This document shows positions 32,811 to 43,467 of a stretch of 64,000 nt of DNA, in pieces; position 1 is the stretch's first letter, and every line of letters begins with the position of its first letter. Under the pieces are notes generated by a model, which saw only the letters and a program-made list of their open reading frames with translations, made no database searches and was not told the origin of the DNA. Both the position numbers and the translations under genes were made by a program. The DNA is from Hirsutella rhossiliensis (Eukaryota; Ascomycota; Sordariomycetes; Hypocreales; Ophiocordycipitaceae): contig NW_025408668.1 of the NCBI RefSeq assembly GCF_020360975.1, positions 496,001-560,000 of the forward strand, given 5' to 3'.

Positions 32811-33027
32811 CGATCGTAGCCATCGTGGCGGAGGCGCGGCGGCGTTGGTATTGTGTTGAATGAGAGTGGTGATAGCTTCAAACGCTCCAAATCAAAGATA
32901 TGCGGCGTAGGCAGTAGGAAGGGAGGCGCGCGTTGGGCCGCGGCAGCCATCGCGTTAGGAACGCGCGCGCCAAATTGTGGTGCGCGCCTACTCTTCCAAA
33001 TGGGGTTTAAGTCTCCGTGCATGTTTC

Positions 33028-33514
33028 GAAATCGTCCGTGCATGTTTCGTTACTCCGAGATTATGGCGAAAAGTTTAAGAACAAAAATCGGCTATCTTTC
33101 GCATTTCCTAGGAGGGAAGACCGTGCACGACCCGATGAAATGGGCACCAGACAAGCAAGCAGTCAGAGCGACAATTAAGTTTGCGATGGCCACGAAAAGG
33201 CTCGACAGGGGCCAAACTCAATGACGCGAGCGGCAGCTGACAATGCTGACTAATCTTCACTAACATTATCCAGCTTCGCAAGGCGACAGACCATGCTTCA
33301 GCTGCCGAGGATAGGATGCTGAACATTTGGAGAAATTGGCCTTTAAGCAGGCTTGTCATGGAAGCATCGACCGAGGCTGGACAACGAGCGAACAGAATCG
33401 TGGGGCTCTGGGTGTCATGAAGCAATGTACTGTTACCGTAGATCACTTACTGCAGTGGCCGTCTAGGAGATTCCTCCGGGCGTAATACAAATAATAATAA
33501 TAATAAAATAGTGC
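33028..33514 (+). mobile_element. Tad1-type LINE, short 3' end copy
   Basis: It encodes only the last residues of ORF2 (IMAKSLRTKIGYLSHFLGGK ... LDRGQTQ, stop near 33222). An untranslated tail follows, similar to that at 22243-22505 (shared AGACC...GCTTCAGC...GAGGCTGG blocks), ending AATACAAATAATAATAATAA. A strongly 5'-truncated copy of the family at 20.9-22.5 kb, about 490 bp. Confidence 0.75.
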
Positions 33515-33903
33515 AACTGCCAGTGCGTAAAACTTACACTAAACAACGAGGAACCGTCAGTGTAGTAGAAAAGGCCCGCACTGAACCAGCAGTGTGGAGC
33601 AAATAAGCACACTACACTGGCAGTGCGCTGAACAGTCGGTCCACACTATTAGGAGCCCTGCTTGGGAGGCACTTGCAACATGCTTCTGCTGGGCAACAAA
33701 GGCGTCCCCTTGCTGTGTCGCATCATGGAAAACATACCGGTACATCATCGTTTGGACTCAATTGTGCCTGCCCTTATCCTTCCGCCCGCGCTCTAAGCTT
33801 GCTGAGCGTTACTCTAATTCAGGTGCCTGACTCGCAGGACTTGACTCGCACCGAAGTAAAGCACCGAAGTACCCAAGTACGAAGTACGAAAGTAATACAC
33901 TGG
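33515..33903. other. Upstream region of the GT32 gene
   Basis: No gene seen. It contains several short repeats of the type GTACGAAGTAC and ACCGAAGTA just upstream of the TATA box (about 33845-33895), which could be regulatory or simple-sequence decay. Confidence 0.3.
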
Positions 33904-33911
33904 TATAAATA
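33904..33911 (+). promoter_or_regulatory. TATA box of the GT32 gene
   Basis: TATAAATA about 250 bp upstream of the ATG at 34162, preceded by the GTACGAAGTAC-type repeats. Confidence 0.5.
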
Positions 33912-34161
33912 GCAGGCCTTGTCTTCTATCCTTCGCCAGACTTCTTTCACGCCTCTCCCCTTGCTAGCCAAAAGATCGTCTCTATATCGACCCAAGCTTC
34001 CACGCGCTCGTCTTCTACTTTGTTCCAAATCAGGCAGCAGGCTTCGAATCAGTCAAACCCCAACCAGGGTTTGTGTCAAATCAGCGGGTGTCGGCCGTCT
34101 CTTGCGCCAGTGACCTGGCGATTAGATCGACGCGATCCCGACAGTCCTGCCTTGGTTCGAA

Positions 34162-35160
34162 ATGGCGGCCAAGACCAAATTTTACAATCTGCTCTGGCGC
34201 GTCGGAGTCGGAGTCTGTATTATCGTTCTACTCGCGAACTTCCGACTCCATAGCGATCCTCCATCAAATATCGAGCACACATTATCCCATATCTCGACAA
34301 ATCAAGATACGCAGCAAGCGACCGTCAACTCTCTCCAGGCATCTTCACTATCAACAACGAGTACTACCATTTCAAGCGTGCCTGGCACAATCCCCGGCAT
34401 TCCGGGCAAGGTGTGGCAGTCAGCGAAAGACCGCAATTTCACCAATGACCAACAAACTATCATTGATAGCTGGCTGCAGAAGAATCCTAACTTCCGGTAC
34501 GAGCTCCTGACCGACCAGTCCGCCGAGAATTACGTTATAGCGCGTTATAACGAGTCACGCCCCGATATCGTCGCCTTATACCTGGCACTGCCCATTGCCA
34601 TTCTCAGAGCAGACTTGCTGCGCTATCTGATCTTGCTGTCTGAGGGGGGAATTTGGAGTGATATCGATGTTACCTGTGAGGTAGGCGTCGGTCACTGGCT
34701 GCCTGCTGAGATATATCACACCGCACCGAACATCAGCTTGATAGTTGGCCTCGAGTTCGATATCCCATCCGACGAGGCTCGCCCTGTTTACTCGCAACTA
34801 ACGAATTGGGTATTTGCTGCTCGACCAGGCTCGTCGCACCTATTGTATGTCGTCAATTCCGTCGTCAAAGAGCTATATAATATCGCTACAGAGAACGGCG
34901 TCCCACCGAGCGGTATGGGGGAAAAGCTGAGTCGAATGGTGGACGACCGGGATATTGCTGGTATAAAGAAGCCGCGCTTTGTGGGCGACGTGCTAGTCAT
35001 GCCAGGCGCTGCGTTTGCTGCGTTACAGAATGGATTTCCCCAGGATCAAGTGGAGCCACTTGTGAGCCATCATTATGCCGGCTCGTGGAAAGGTCCGGCG
35101 GATGAAGCAAGGGAGAAGCGCAAAAAGAACAAAGGAGAAGAGCGGAAGAAGGTGGAATAG
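34162..35160 (+). CDS. GT32-family glycosyltransferase (OCH1-like), intact
   Basis: 332 codons, intronless, no frameshift. It is a predicted type II Golgi membrane protein: a short basic N-terminus, a membrane segment at about residues 13-27 (WRVGVGVCIIVLLANF) and a Ser/Thr-rich stem to ~75. The catalytic domain has IPGIPGKVWQSAKD, then AILRADLLRYLILLSEGGIW, and the DxD metal/nucleotide-sugar motif at Asp167/Asp169 (WSDIDV). The C-terminus has VSHHYAGSWKGP and then a Lys/Glu-rich tail. This is the Gly_transf_sug/GT32 pattern of OCH1-like alpha-1,6-mannosyltransferases, which act on N-glycans from GDP-mannose. Exact acceptor unknown. It is the only intact metabolic-type gene in the window, boxed between a LINE tail and pogo elements. 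Confidence 0.9.
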   Translation: MAAKTKFYNLLWRVGVGVCIIVLLANFRLHSDPPSNIEHTLSHISTNQDTQQATVNSLQASSLSTTSTTISSVPGTIPGIPGKVWQSAKDRNFTNDQQTIIDSWLQKNPNFRYELLTDQSAENYVIARYNESRPDIVALYLALPIAILRADLLRYLILLSEGGIWSDIDVTCEVGVGHWLPAEIYHTAPNISLIVGLEFDIPSDEARPVYSQLTNWVFAARPGSSHLLYVVNSVVKELYNIATENGVPPSGMGEKLSRMVDDRDIAGIKKPRFVGDVLVMPGAAFAALQNGFPQDQVEPLVSHHYAGSWKGPADEAREKRKKNKGEERKKVE

Positions 35161-35372
35161 TAGAAAGCCGAGACGAGAAGTAAAGAAGGGTCTTAAAGCT
35201 TTTTAGAGGCAAGGTCAAGTAGCCGGAAATGCCGCGCCCGTAAAATACGAGAAGTCCTTACTCGTCCCACAGACCCACGTAAAGTGGGTCCTCACCACCT
35301 GTCTGTGTCAACCACCTGGCTGTGTCACTTCACCGCTTCAAGCCTCTATCTTGACCTCAACAACGGCACATT

Positions 35373-35631
35373 ATGAAGAATAAAGAGCTTACGCTTGAAA
35401 GGCGCGTAGCCGAGGCTATTAAAGCCATTGAGGCAAATCCCAATATGTCCCCGCGCTGCGGCTAAGGAATTTGGGGTTCCACGCGAACGACTCCGCTTGC
35501 GATTTCACGGCATCCAACCTCGCAGCGGCCATAAAGCAACGCATACGAGGCTATCGCCAGCTCAAGAGGACTCAATCGATCTGTATATCGATCGTCTTGA
35601 GCGTATAGGACTTGCGGTGCGGAAGGACTTA
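35373..35631 (+). pseudogene. Pogo-type transposase N-terminus, left part, split by another pogo
   Basis: ATG at 35373 opens MKNKELTLERRVAEAIKAIE, a psq-type HTH. A one-base indel near 35455 shifts the frame, which then reads AAAKEFGVPRERLRLRFHG and LSPAQEDSIDLYIDRLERIG. At the TA (35630-35631) the pogo-B1 element begins. The sequence continues in frame (VRKDL then VAKAF) at 37808 once that insertion is removed. The catalytic domain is absent. Confidence 0.7.
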
Positions 35632-37807
35632 CCATGCCCCACCCCTTTCGGTAACACCCACCTTTCGGTAGCGCAATTGAAAAATTCTCCACCAAAAGTC
35701 TACCATTTGAACTACATGAAATATGATCAGAACTTAACATTATAAACACAAAAATATCATTCCGTAGAGAAATGGACGCTCTTATATGTACCGGCGCTTT
35801 TTACCATTCGCCCGGATCTGGTGGTGACTGGAAGGGCTTCGGTGCCACCTTGACTTCGATCACTGAAGCTGTCTCCACCTCTGAGACCTCCTCCTCCTCT
35901 GTGTCAGAATTCAGCACAACGGCTATCTCTTGGCTTTTAATTTGGGAATGGCTTCCTCAGCCACCAAAGCTTCACTGAGAGTCATGAACCGTCTGTTCGG
36001 GTTCGGAATTGCTCTCCTCTTCTTGCCTCTCTGCAGCCGGGCCACTTCTTCCTCTAGCTTCGCGATTCTGTTGCTGTGCTCGGCAAGCGTCTGTTCTTGG
36101 GCTTCAAAGCCTCTAGCTATCACGGCGTATCGTCTCCGGGTGCCAGGAGTCTTGTTCTTTCCGAAATCGCGAATCTGGCGGCTGTTTCTTGGCGTATCAT
36201 CAGAACCCAAAATGGCGCGGACTTTGGAGACGTCTCTACAATGTCTGCGTGAATTTCTGGGGCCGCAATGCCTTGGATCGTGAGATCGGCCAATTCCCAG
36301 TGACCCTCCAGCCGGACAATATATTCTTTGCCGTCATTCCAACCTCGCGCGCTTTAGCATATGCCCGTATAAAATTGACCTTATGAACAGGCGCAGAATC
36401 GGTCAAACAGGTCAATTTCTGAAGTTCTTTCGGTAAGCTGCCTTGGAGGCATTGAATACACCGTTATCTAACGGCTGGAGGCCATGAGAGCAGTGGTCAG
36501 GAAGGTAACAGCAATAAACGTTGTTCAAAAAGCATGTGGCCATCCATGCATGCTGGTCCCGGTTAACAGTAATTCCTACAGAGGTGGATAAAGAAACGCA
36601 CCGTTGCATGACTTCCATGTCCATCTAATATGATCAGTCTAGCATCTGAGGCATCGGCTGGTCGCGTCTGGGGCAAATAGACCTCTCAAGCCACTCAATA
36701 GCGATATGGTTGTCCGTCCATCCGTTGGGCGACGTTATGTAATGCCAGTCGGCTATTTTGCCGAATTCCGTCAAGAACCACTGTTTCTGAAGTTCTTTGC
36801 CCTTGAAGATAATGCCAGGAGTAAGGACACGGCCGTCCGCGGTGATAGCTTCAATAAATGAGGTCCAGTTGCGGGACTGTGGCCCTTTCAGAAGGGCCTT
36901 CCGTTTTGGGTCTGCACTCCCAACCACAAGACTATCCAAACCTGGCAAAAGAGTCTGGTTAGTAAAAGTAATGAAAGACAAGCCAAATACTCACCAAAGC
37001 CAGACATAATACCGCCTTCGTCAACATTCACGGTATTTTCTGGTTTAATCCATCCATACTCCTTTTCCTGATATCGAAGAACCAGTGAACCGCACGAGGC
37101 GTAAAAGCATTAAATCGGTTAGCTTCCTGACGTCTCCACGCTTGTTCTTGATGTCCGGATGGCGATTGATGAATTTAGAGACCCAGTTGCGCCCCACTGT
37201 CCGCTCGTTGTTCAGTTGTTTCATAAGAGCCTCCACACATGCGCGGATCTGACTGTGGGAGGGAGCATAGCCGAGAGACTCTTGGCGGAGGATCCAAGAA
37301 ACCAAGCGAGCTTCCTGAGACTTACTCAAGAGTTGACGAGGCTGGATCTGATCAGCCAGGGCTACCTGGCCTTTGAGTCTGTCGGAAATAGACTGCTGAG
37401 GTATGTCATACTTTTGGGCGGCGCGGTACTGCGACAAGCCGTTTTTTGTGACATCAATTATCGCATTAGCCATAATATCCTCCGTATAAATACCTGAGGC
37501 CGCTTTAAGGTCATTTTGGTCATGTGGTGGAGGAATAACGAGAAGAATCATCGTCAGGAGGCGGAAGGAGATTAGGGGTTGGATGGTAATTTCGCGTGCA
37601 AGGTACGCACAAGCCACAGACCCTGTACAAACATTCAACCATCGAAAAGTAGAATTCAATCAATCCTCTATCTACTCCAAGTGACGGCTTGTGAATATCT
37701 TCAAAGCTGGCTGGAATCGGTGTAAGTGAAATTGATGGTTTTTGGTGGGGATATTTTCTAATGCGCTACCGAAAGGTGGGTGTTACCGAAAGGGAGGTGG
37801 GGCATGG
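35632..37807 (-). mobile_element. Pogo/Tc5-type element B1, nested in a pogo fragment
   Basis: 2176 bp with TIRs CCATGCCCCACCCCTTTCGG (left) and CCATGCCCCACCTCCCTTTC (right, complemented). Both share GGTAACACCCACCTTTCGGT and AGCGCA. The target TA is at 35630-35631 and 37808-37809. It carries a minus-strand transposase with two short introns. The insertion splits another pogo-type coding fragment exactly at a TA. Confidence 0.85.
35923..37521 (-). pseudogene. Pogo-B1 transposase with two spliceosomal introns
   Basis: The start near 37521 (MTLKRPQ) shifts by one base into GIYTEDIMANAIIDVTKNGL. A psq HTH (YRAAQKYDIPQQSISDRLKG) and a Tc5-type HTH (VGRNWVSKFINRHPDIKNKR) follow. Intron 1 (36994-36942, 53 nt) has GTGAGT, branch TACTAAC and CAG. 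The core then reads LDSLVVGSADPKRK and HYITSPNGWTDNHIAIEWL. ARLIILDGHGSHAT precedes intron 2 (36601-36553, 49 nt, GTGCGT...CAG), after which HGLQPLDNGVFNASKAAYR carries the last Asp. The C-terminus (36210-35923) has a short coiled coil. Extra indels, including one near 37100 that merges exon 1 into LMLLRLVRF, make it inactive. Confidence 0.78.
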
Positions 37808-37910
37808 TAGTCGCCAAGGCCTTTGCTTTACGTACCTCACTGAGTCATGCAACGCACCACGTCATGCAACAAATTGCCCGACCGGCAAGCCAGAGCGAAA
37901 ATTAATCCTG
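37808..37910 (+). pseudogene. Pogo-type transposase N-terminus, right part
   Basis: Continuation of the HTH region at 35373-35631 beyond the inserted element, giving VAKAFALRTSLSHATHHVM. Similarity fades by about 37900. Confidence 0.5.
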
Positions 37911-38189
37911 CAACCGACACAACCATTTAAAATACTATTAAACATTACAATATGTGAAACACTTCATACAGAGTCTATCTATATGATGGTTTTCTTAGGA
38001 AATATGAGCAGGCGGTCTTGTGGTCCGCCCAGACCTGAGAGACTGAGAAACCGGCCTCCATACTTCCCTGCGCTTCCGTCGAACGGGAGGTATGTCTTTA
38101 CCCCTAAAGCTCCGGGACTGTGGTCTCGAGCCACTGAAGCTTCAGAACCAATCTTTACCCTTTCTTCCTCCGAGTTGTTGCGTGGTTGA

Positions 38190-39860
38190 ATGCCCGTCGC
38201 GCAAACCCGCTTCCAACGCCCCTCGTTTTTCTCACCGCTACCATGTCTTTTGTGCCCTCTTACACCAGGCTTTGACGTAGCAGCTACCTCAAACTTGACT
38301 TCCCGAATAGCCTGGCGTTCAGCCTCGCGTGCAGACCTCTCTGCTTTTAATTTTGCTGCGGCCTCCCGTTTCTCAGCTCGCTTTGCCTCGCGCTCCGCAG
38401 CACGCTCTGTCTTCTCTCGAGAACGCTGCTCGCAAGGCCTGACGCATTGCAGCCCGCTGTTTTTCTTCTCGGCAGATTCTCGAGCCTTTCTTCACGTGAT
38501 ATGGCTACCTGGAGTCGACGATCTTCAATGGCTTGCTTGCGCTGCTCGTCGGCCTGTGCCTTGTCCGTCTGACGTCGCCGCGCCAGTTCCACCTTGGCTG
38601 GACTGAAAAAGACCGGCTGGCCACCACTTTCTTCCGGATTGAAAAGGCCCAAGGCCTTTCTGCGTTTCCCTTTTTTATGTGCAAGTTTGAGCGCTTCCTG
38701 TAGATCTCGATTTTCGTGTTGTACGAGCTCATATTGTGTCGCCAGTTTCTCTGATGCTCGGGAGAGCGCTGTGACTCGGGAGTCCATCAGCCCTTCCTTG
38801 CGGAGACGGCGGGTAATGCGCCGAATAGCCCGAAGAGAGCCTGAGTCTTCATCGCCCTTTCCTCAGATGCAGTTTGTGGGGTGTCACATCACTGCTGTGG
38901 CTAATCTTGGACAATACTTTGCCGGGGTCGAGTGGATGGATTCCTGTGGCCCGCCAACCAGCCTCGATATTTTTGGCCGTAAATGCCTGGTTCCACGCAT
39001 CACGAAAGAGTGGCCAAAAATTCCGTTTGGTAAGGCGAATTAACCCCCATCCAATGGACATCAGCTGGTCGGAACCTTGAGCATAATAGGTGGAGAGTGC
39101 GGAAAACAGGCCAACATCGAGTGGTTGAAGCCGATGAGTTGAGTGCGATGGCAACACAGCAATGAGAATTCGATTCCGATCGGCATAGTCAATGAATTTC
39201 AGGTTAATGTGACTATTGTGACCGTCTAAAATTAAGAGACGGTAGGCACGACCAGCCTTTTGCTTCGTATGGCAGTCAAATATGCGCTGAAGCCAGTGTA
39301 AACCCAGTGCATCACAGCTCCAGCCGTTTTCCGTACTGGCGAAGAAGGCTACTTGCTGGAATGGTCAAAATCCTCAAGCCAAGTATCTTGAAAGTCTTTT
39401 GACTCCCCTTTGTAAATGAGGGCCGGTGGCAGGTACGAATAATCTGCACATATGGCAGCGATCAGCGTGATGAACTCCCGGTTCCCGTCTTGGCTTGCCC
39501 CGACCAGTTTTCCGCGCCTGAGGGCTTCTCGGGGACAACTCGCTTGGTGGAGCGAGAGAGACCAATTTGGAATCCTTCTCGTCAAAATTATAAACATTTG
39601 AGGGACTGATGTTGTACTTTTCGATCTTTTCGCGGAGCTAGTTGGATTCGGTCAGAAATGGCGACTTTACGGCATTTGACCGAGTATTGTCGGCAGTATA
39701 CCCCTTGAAATGACGATAAAAAGCAGTCTTACTAGATTGAAGAAGTTTTGGAAATGCCTGGAATTATCAGCAGCCTTCCGCTGATGATCTATGGTGCGCA
39801 AATACAAGCTCGAAAGACGGTCATGGTGTCGCTTGCGGAAGCGGCTCACCCAGTTGACAC
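38190..39860 (-). pseudogene. Third pogo-type transposase, degraded
   Basis: In minus-strand order: WVSRFRKRHHDRLSSLYLR (Tc5 HTH, near 39850), then GASQDGNREFITLIAAIC with GESKDFQDTWLEDFD. Next come GWSCDALGLHWLQRIFD and AYRLLILDGHNSHINLKF (catalytic Asp), then HRLQPLDVGLFSALSTYYA and ATGIHPLDPGKVLSKI. A Lys/Arg-rich coiled C-terminus lies at 38787-38347. The registers change at ~39660, ~39370, ~39170 and ~38840. The N-terminal psq HTH is missing, cut near 39860. No TIR pair found. It differs in sequence from the two intron-bearing copies. Confidence 0.72.
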
Positions 39861-40288
39861 CAAGTGGATGTCACAGGTCCGGCTTTGGTGGGCGGTCAGC
39901 GGATTACCCCGCAGATTACCGCCGATTACCCGCTTGCCCTTGACATCACCTCTGCCGGGTTGATGTCATCTTCGGAGCGCCATAAAGCGCGAAAGCCGGG
40001 ACCGACGACGAGAAACCAGTTCGACTGGATAGCCTGCGTTTGTGCGATCAGAATGCACCCTGTCTAAGGTCCTACATCCTGTCGGTTGCGAGGTTGCGGT
40101 GATTTGAAGCATTTTCTAGCCTTGACGCACTGGAGCTACAGCGGCGCTTAGCGGATGCATACCCTGTCTACAGGCCACTACCGCTGACTGTAGCGACGCA
40201 GCCCTGACGGCCTGGGGCACTTTCGCCGCCAAGGTCCTCGTCATTCTATCAGACGGGTGTTCAAAATCACTGCGCCATCGACTTTTCG
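39861..40288. other. Stretch without a gene between pogo and Crypton
   Basis: It contains a short AGCGGATTACCCCGCAGATT-like tandem of GATTACC units near 39898-39930 and no coding sequence I recognise. It may include the 3' end of the Crypton. Confidence 0.3.
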
Positions 40289-42939
40289 CTACCACCGACG
40301 TTGAATTGCCCCGACGCACGTTTGTGTCCCTTTTTCGCCTTGCCTGTCCTTTCGGATGGCCTTGAACAACTTATCCAAAGAGCTGGGTCCACGTTCTTCG
40401 TCCATTTGCCTCGCCACGATATCTTCAGTTAAGCCGTCCGACTGGGCCCGCCTCCGAACCTCATCGACGATGATCTTGCGCGTGGAAAGGTAATTCTTCT
40501 CTGCAGATGGCCGCCATCGAGCACCCCAGTCTCGCTCAAGAGAATCCACAGAAGGCATTTCGCCCCAGCCCTGCCGCCAGAGACGCAGCAGCTCCTGTAC
40601 AGATTTGACAGAACGGGGGAGCTTGAAGCTCGGATGTTCGCGCGGCCCAGGCGGCTCGCCATGCGCTCTTCCCTGGGGGGCTTGCCCCTGGCCCGCTTGC
40701 ACCATTCCCTGCTGCTGCTCTAGAGAGAGCGGAGCGTATGTCGGACCGCCCGCTTGCGAAGGGCCTATCTCGGACCTGAGGACCGTCTCTCGTGGAGCGC
40801 GGCGCCTCTGTTGATGAGCTCCCGCGATCTCCGCATGTTGACCTGCAGCACCTTGGCCGGGGCTGAAGGTGACGGTGTAGGTCGCCTGCGCAAACTCATC
40901 CAACTTTGTGCATAGTTCGTAAGAAGCCCCCAAAAGGTCTAGATGTCTTCGCTCAGCTAACTGCTCGGCTGCGACCTGTTGAGTCAGTACTGTGCGCAGC
41001 TTCTCCGCAACCACCGGCATCGCTTTTTGAATGACCGTGGTATGGCTGTCTTCGTGGTCCCGTGTGCATGTGTCTTGAACTTTGCTGGCGAACGCTTCAA
41101 ACTCGGGGCAAGAGAAGACCGGATCCTGGAAGATAGGATGGTCGGGGTAGGACTCGCGAAGGAAGACAGCGTCCTGCAGGAGCACCTCTCGAAGCCACTC
41201 CAGGAGTTCCAAGAAGGCGCCGGCGGCCATGTTCTGCTCCACCCCAGATCTGAGAAAGGGCTACTGTGGGCCTCTTTCCATTTGTCGAGTTGAGGCCAGA
41301 CCTGCACGAGTAGCACCACAGGCGGCCTTACGGTGGCCCGGGGCACGAAATAAGACCCCGACCATTCAGGGTCAAAGTCGGCCACGGCCCTCATGAATTC
41401 GAAAGGCAGGGAAGTCAGATAGCAGCCGGTCATCTGGTCTCCGTTATTCCAACGACCGGCTCGGCGGATCTGTATAGTTCGGGTCAGCCCAGGCCAGGGG
41501 GTTGGCGGCTTGCCTAGGGCAGATGACATGCCTGGCCTTCATCCACTCCGGCCATGTCGGCGTTTTGCGTCGCGGCCACTCTAGGCGCGTGGCTGACCTT
41601 GGAGACCTTGATGCCGGCCTTCTTGTAGAACCTGGACGTCCATTCTCGGGCAGTCTGGCCCGACAACGGAGCTGTATATTCGGTGAGTGAAAGGGTCGAT
41701 GCACCCTCTGAGTTATGGGATTCCGGTGAATGCCATCACGCTTACCTTGAGGCTCTTTCGCCGATCGGCGGAGCACCTTCGTTTCATACCAGTCTTCGCT
41801 TCTTTGGAAGACGGAAACCTTTCCGCCTTTCTACCTGCCAGCGCCAGAAAAGCCAGAACGCGAGGGCGCCGATGAGACAAGACCTGGGATCTCGATGCCG
41901 CAGAGCAGATCCATACTCCATGCGGCCGTGCTGGTTGGTCTTCCCACAGTTCATCACGACAACCAGCGCCTTCGTGGTATACCCTGGGCCTTGAAGCCCT
42001 CGTTGGGTAAGTCCAGGGGAAAGCAGTCTGCCAACTCCATCGGCAGGCGGTTGCCGGACCGCAGCAGCATGTGGTTCCCGAGCAGAAAGTCCACCTGCGT
42101 CCTCAGGGCGCAGGCGATCTCTTTCCTCTCGGACCATGCCACGTTGGTGTGGTCGGGTATCTGCGCCGGCGCATACACATCTCTCAGAGTTCCAACTCCC
42201 CTGTCCATGTATTCCTTCCTCTTCCGGCTCCAAGTCGTTGCAAGAATGCTGCGTTTGAGCGCCTTCAGTGCCACTCCTGTGGCCGGGCCGCAGGATTGAC
42301 TCCCGGCTCTTCTGCTCGTCGTAAAGCTTCTGTATGGCCGAGACGTAGCCCGTACAGTATTATACTGTAGTTTGAGCGTGGACTCATACAACTCCAAGTC
42401 GGAGTCTGACTCGTATTCGCTACCTCCGCCGCCTACAACGATGGTATCTGCTGGGGGAAGCTGGGTGTTAGTATGATGGGCTGGCTCAGTCCGACGACCA
42501 CATCCCGTGATCAACATCTGTTACCTGATGGTGCTCTGCGTCTTTTCACGGCCCTCTTGGCTTCCTGAGCCTCGAGGTGTCGTTTTCTTTCATCGGCGAC
42601 CCTCTTTCCTTTCTTTGGAGGACGTGATGCCACTACCTCCTTCATGAAGAGCAAGAGCTTTCCTTCATCGACCAGGTCTCCCGGTAGCTGTTGGCCCTGT
42701 GGTACCGAGGCCGGCCAAACGTCCGGGATCGCAGGCCAGTTGGCTTGACACCACTCCTGTGAGGCGGTCAATGCATGGATCTACATGAAGATTGCAGGGC
42801 GCGCATGCGGGCTTGCCTTCCATTCTTCCTGCTTGGGACGATAATTTCGCTTCGTATTCTTCGGCTGGGTGTTCTCCAGATCTAACAGGTAGTGCTCAAT
42901 GGCCGCCCTGACCCGGGGATCCTCTATCGCGTTTGACAT
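40289..42939 (-). pseudogene. Crypton tyrosine recombinase with GCR1_C domain
   Basis: ATG at 42939 opens MSNAIEDPRVRAAIEHYLLD, then NTQPKNTKRNYRPKQEEWK. A GC-AG intron (42816-42757, 60 nt; GCAAGC...CAG) follows, then EWCQANWPAIPDVW and KLLLFMKEVVASR. A second intron (42524-42461, 64 nt) has TACTAAC-CCAG. The recombinase core reads LKALKRSILATTWSRKRKEY, LVVVMNCGKTNQHGRMEYG and ALRHRDPRSCLIGALAF. The catalytic-tyrosine region is GRWNNGDQMTGCYLTSLP. The C-terminus (KLPRSVKSVQELLRLWRQGW, WRPSAEKNYLSTRKIIVDEV) is a GCR1_C DNA-binding domain, ending at 40289. Frameshifts near 41980, 41780-41500 and 41280 disable it. Cryptons move by site-specific recombination and lack TIRs; no boundaries were found. 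Confidence 0.82.
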
Positions 42940-43467
42940 GGTGCAGGCGGTCGCCGTCGCGACGGTGGCAATGGAGGGGGGGGAGGAGGAGGTGGGAGGA
43001 GGGAGGTGGAGCGCAACGCGCGTGAGCGAGACCGAAATCGAAGGTCTCGCGCAGGGCCCCGCGGGCGTGGACCTTCGATTTTGCCGTCCGATGGCGGTAA
43101 TCCGACTAAGAAAACGCCAGCCCCGCAGGGCCGGGCCTTGGAAAACGACATGGTTTTGCATGGGGCGGGGCGGTAATCCGATTACCGGATGACCGGTCGG
43201 CCGGCCCCGGGACCTGTGACACCAACGCGTATCCAGAGCCATGGAACCAGAGTGCGTCGGCTCGGAATGCGCCACAGTGTGTGCTGCTCCCGTTATCATC
43301 ACCTGCTCCTCCATTGACATCAGTTCTAGGCGGCTCCGCCGACGTTACCGCATCGGGTGCCAATCCCGACCACTCCCGGCCGATCGCGTCCGACTGTTGA
43401 CAACATTTCTACCCATTTGACGCACGTCAGCTCTGCAACTACGTCCTCTCGCAAAAAGGTGGTCGCC

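Noticed and set aside
40289..42939. Starship captain (DUF3435 tyrosine recombinase)
   Set aside because: The C-terminal GCR1_C domain and core motifs fit a Crypton better, and no large cargo element boundaries are seen.
42899..43363. Frames on both strands upstream of the Crypton start
   Set aside because: GC-rich non-coding leader; frames are Pro/Arg-rich shadows of the Crypton start and promoter.
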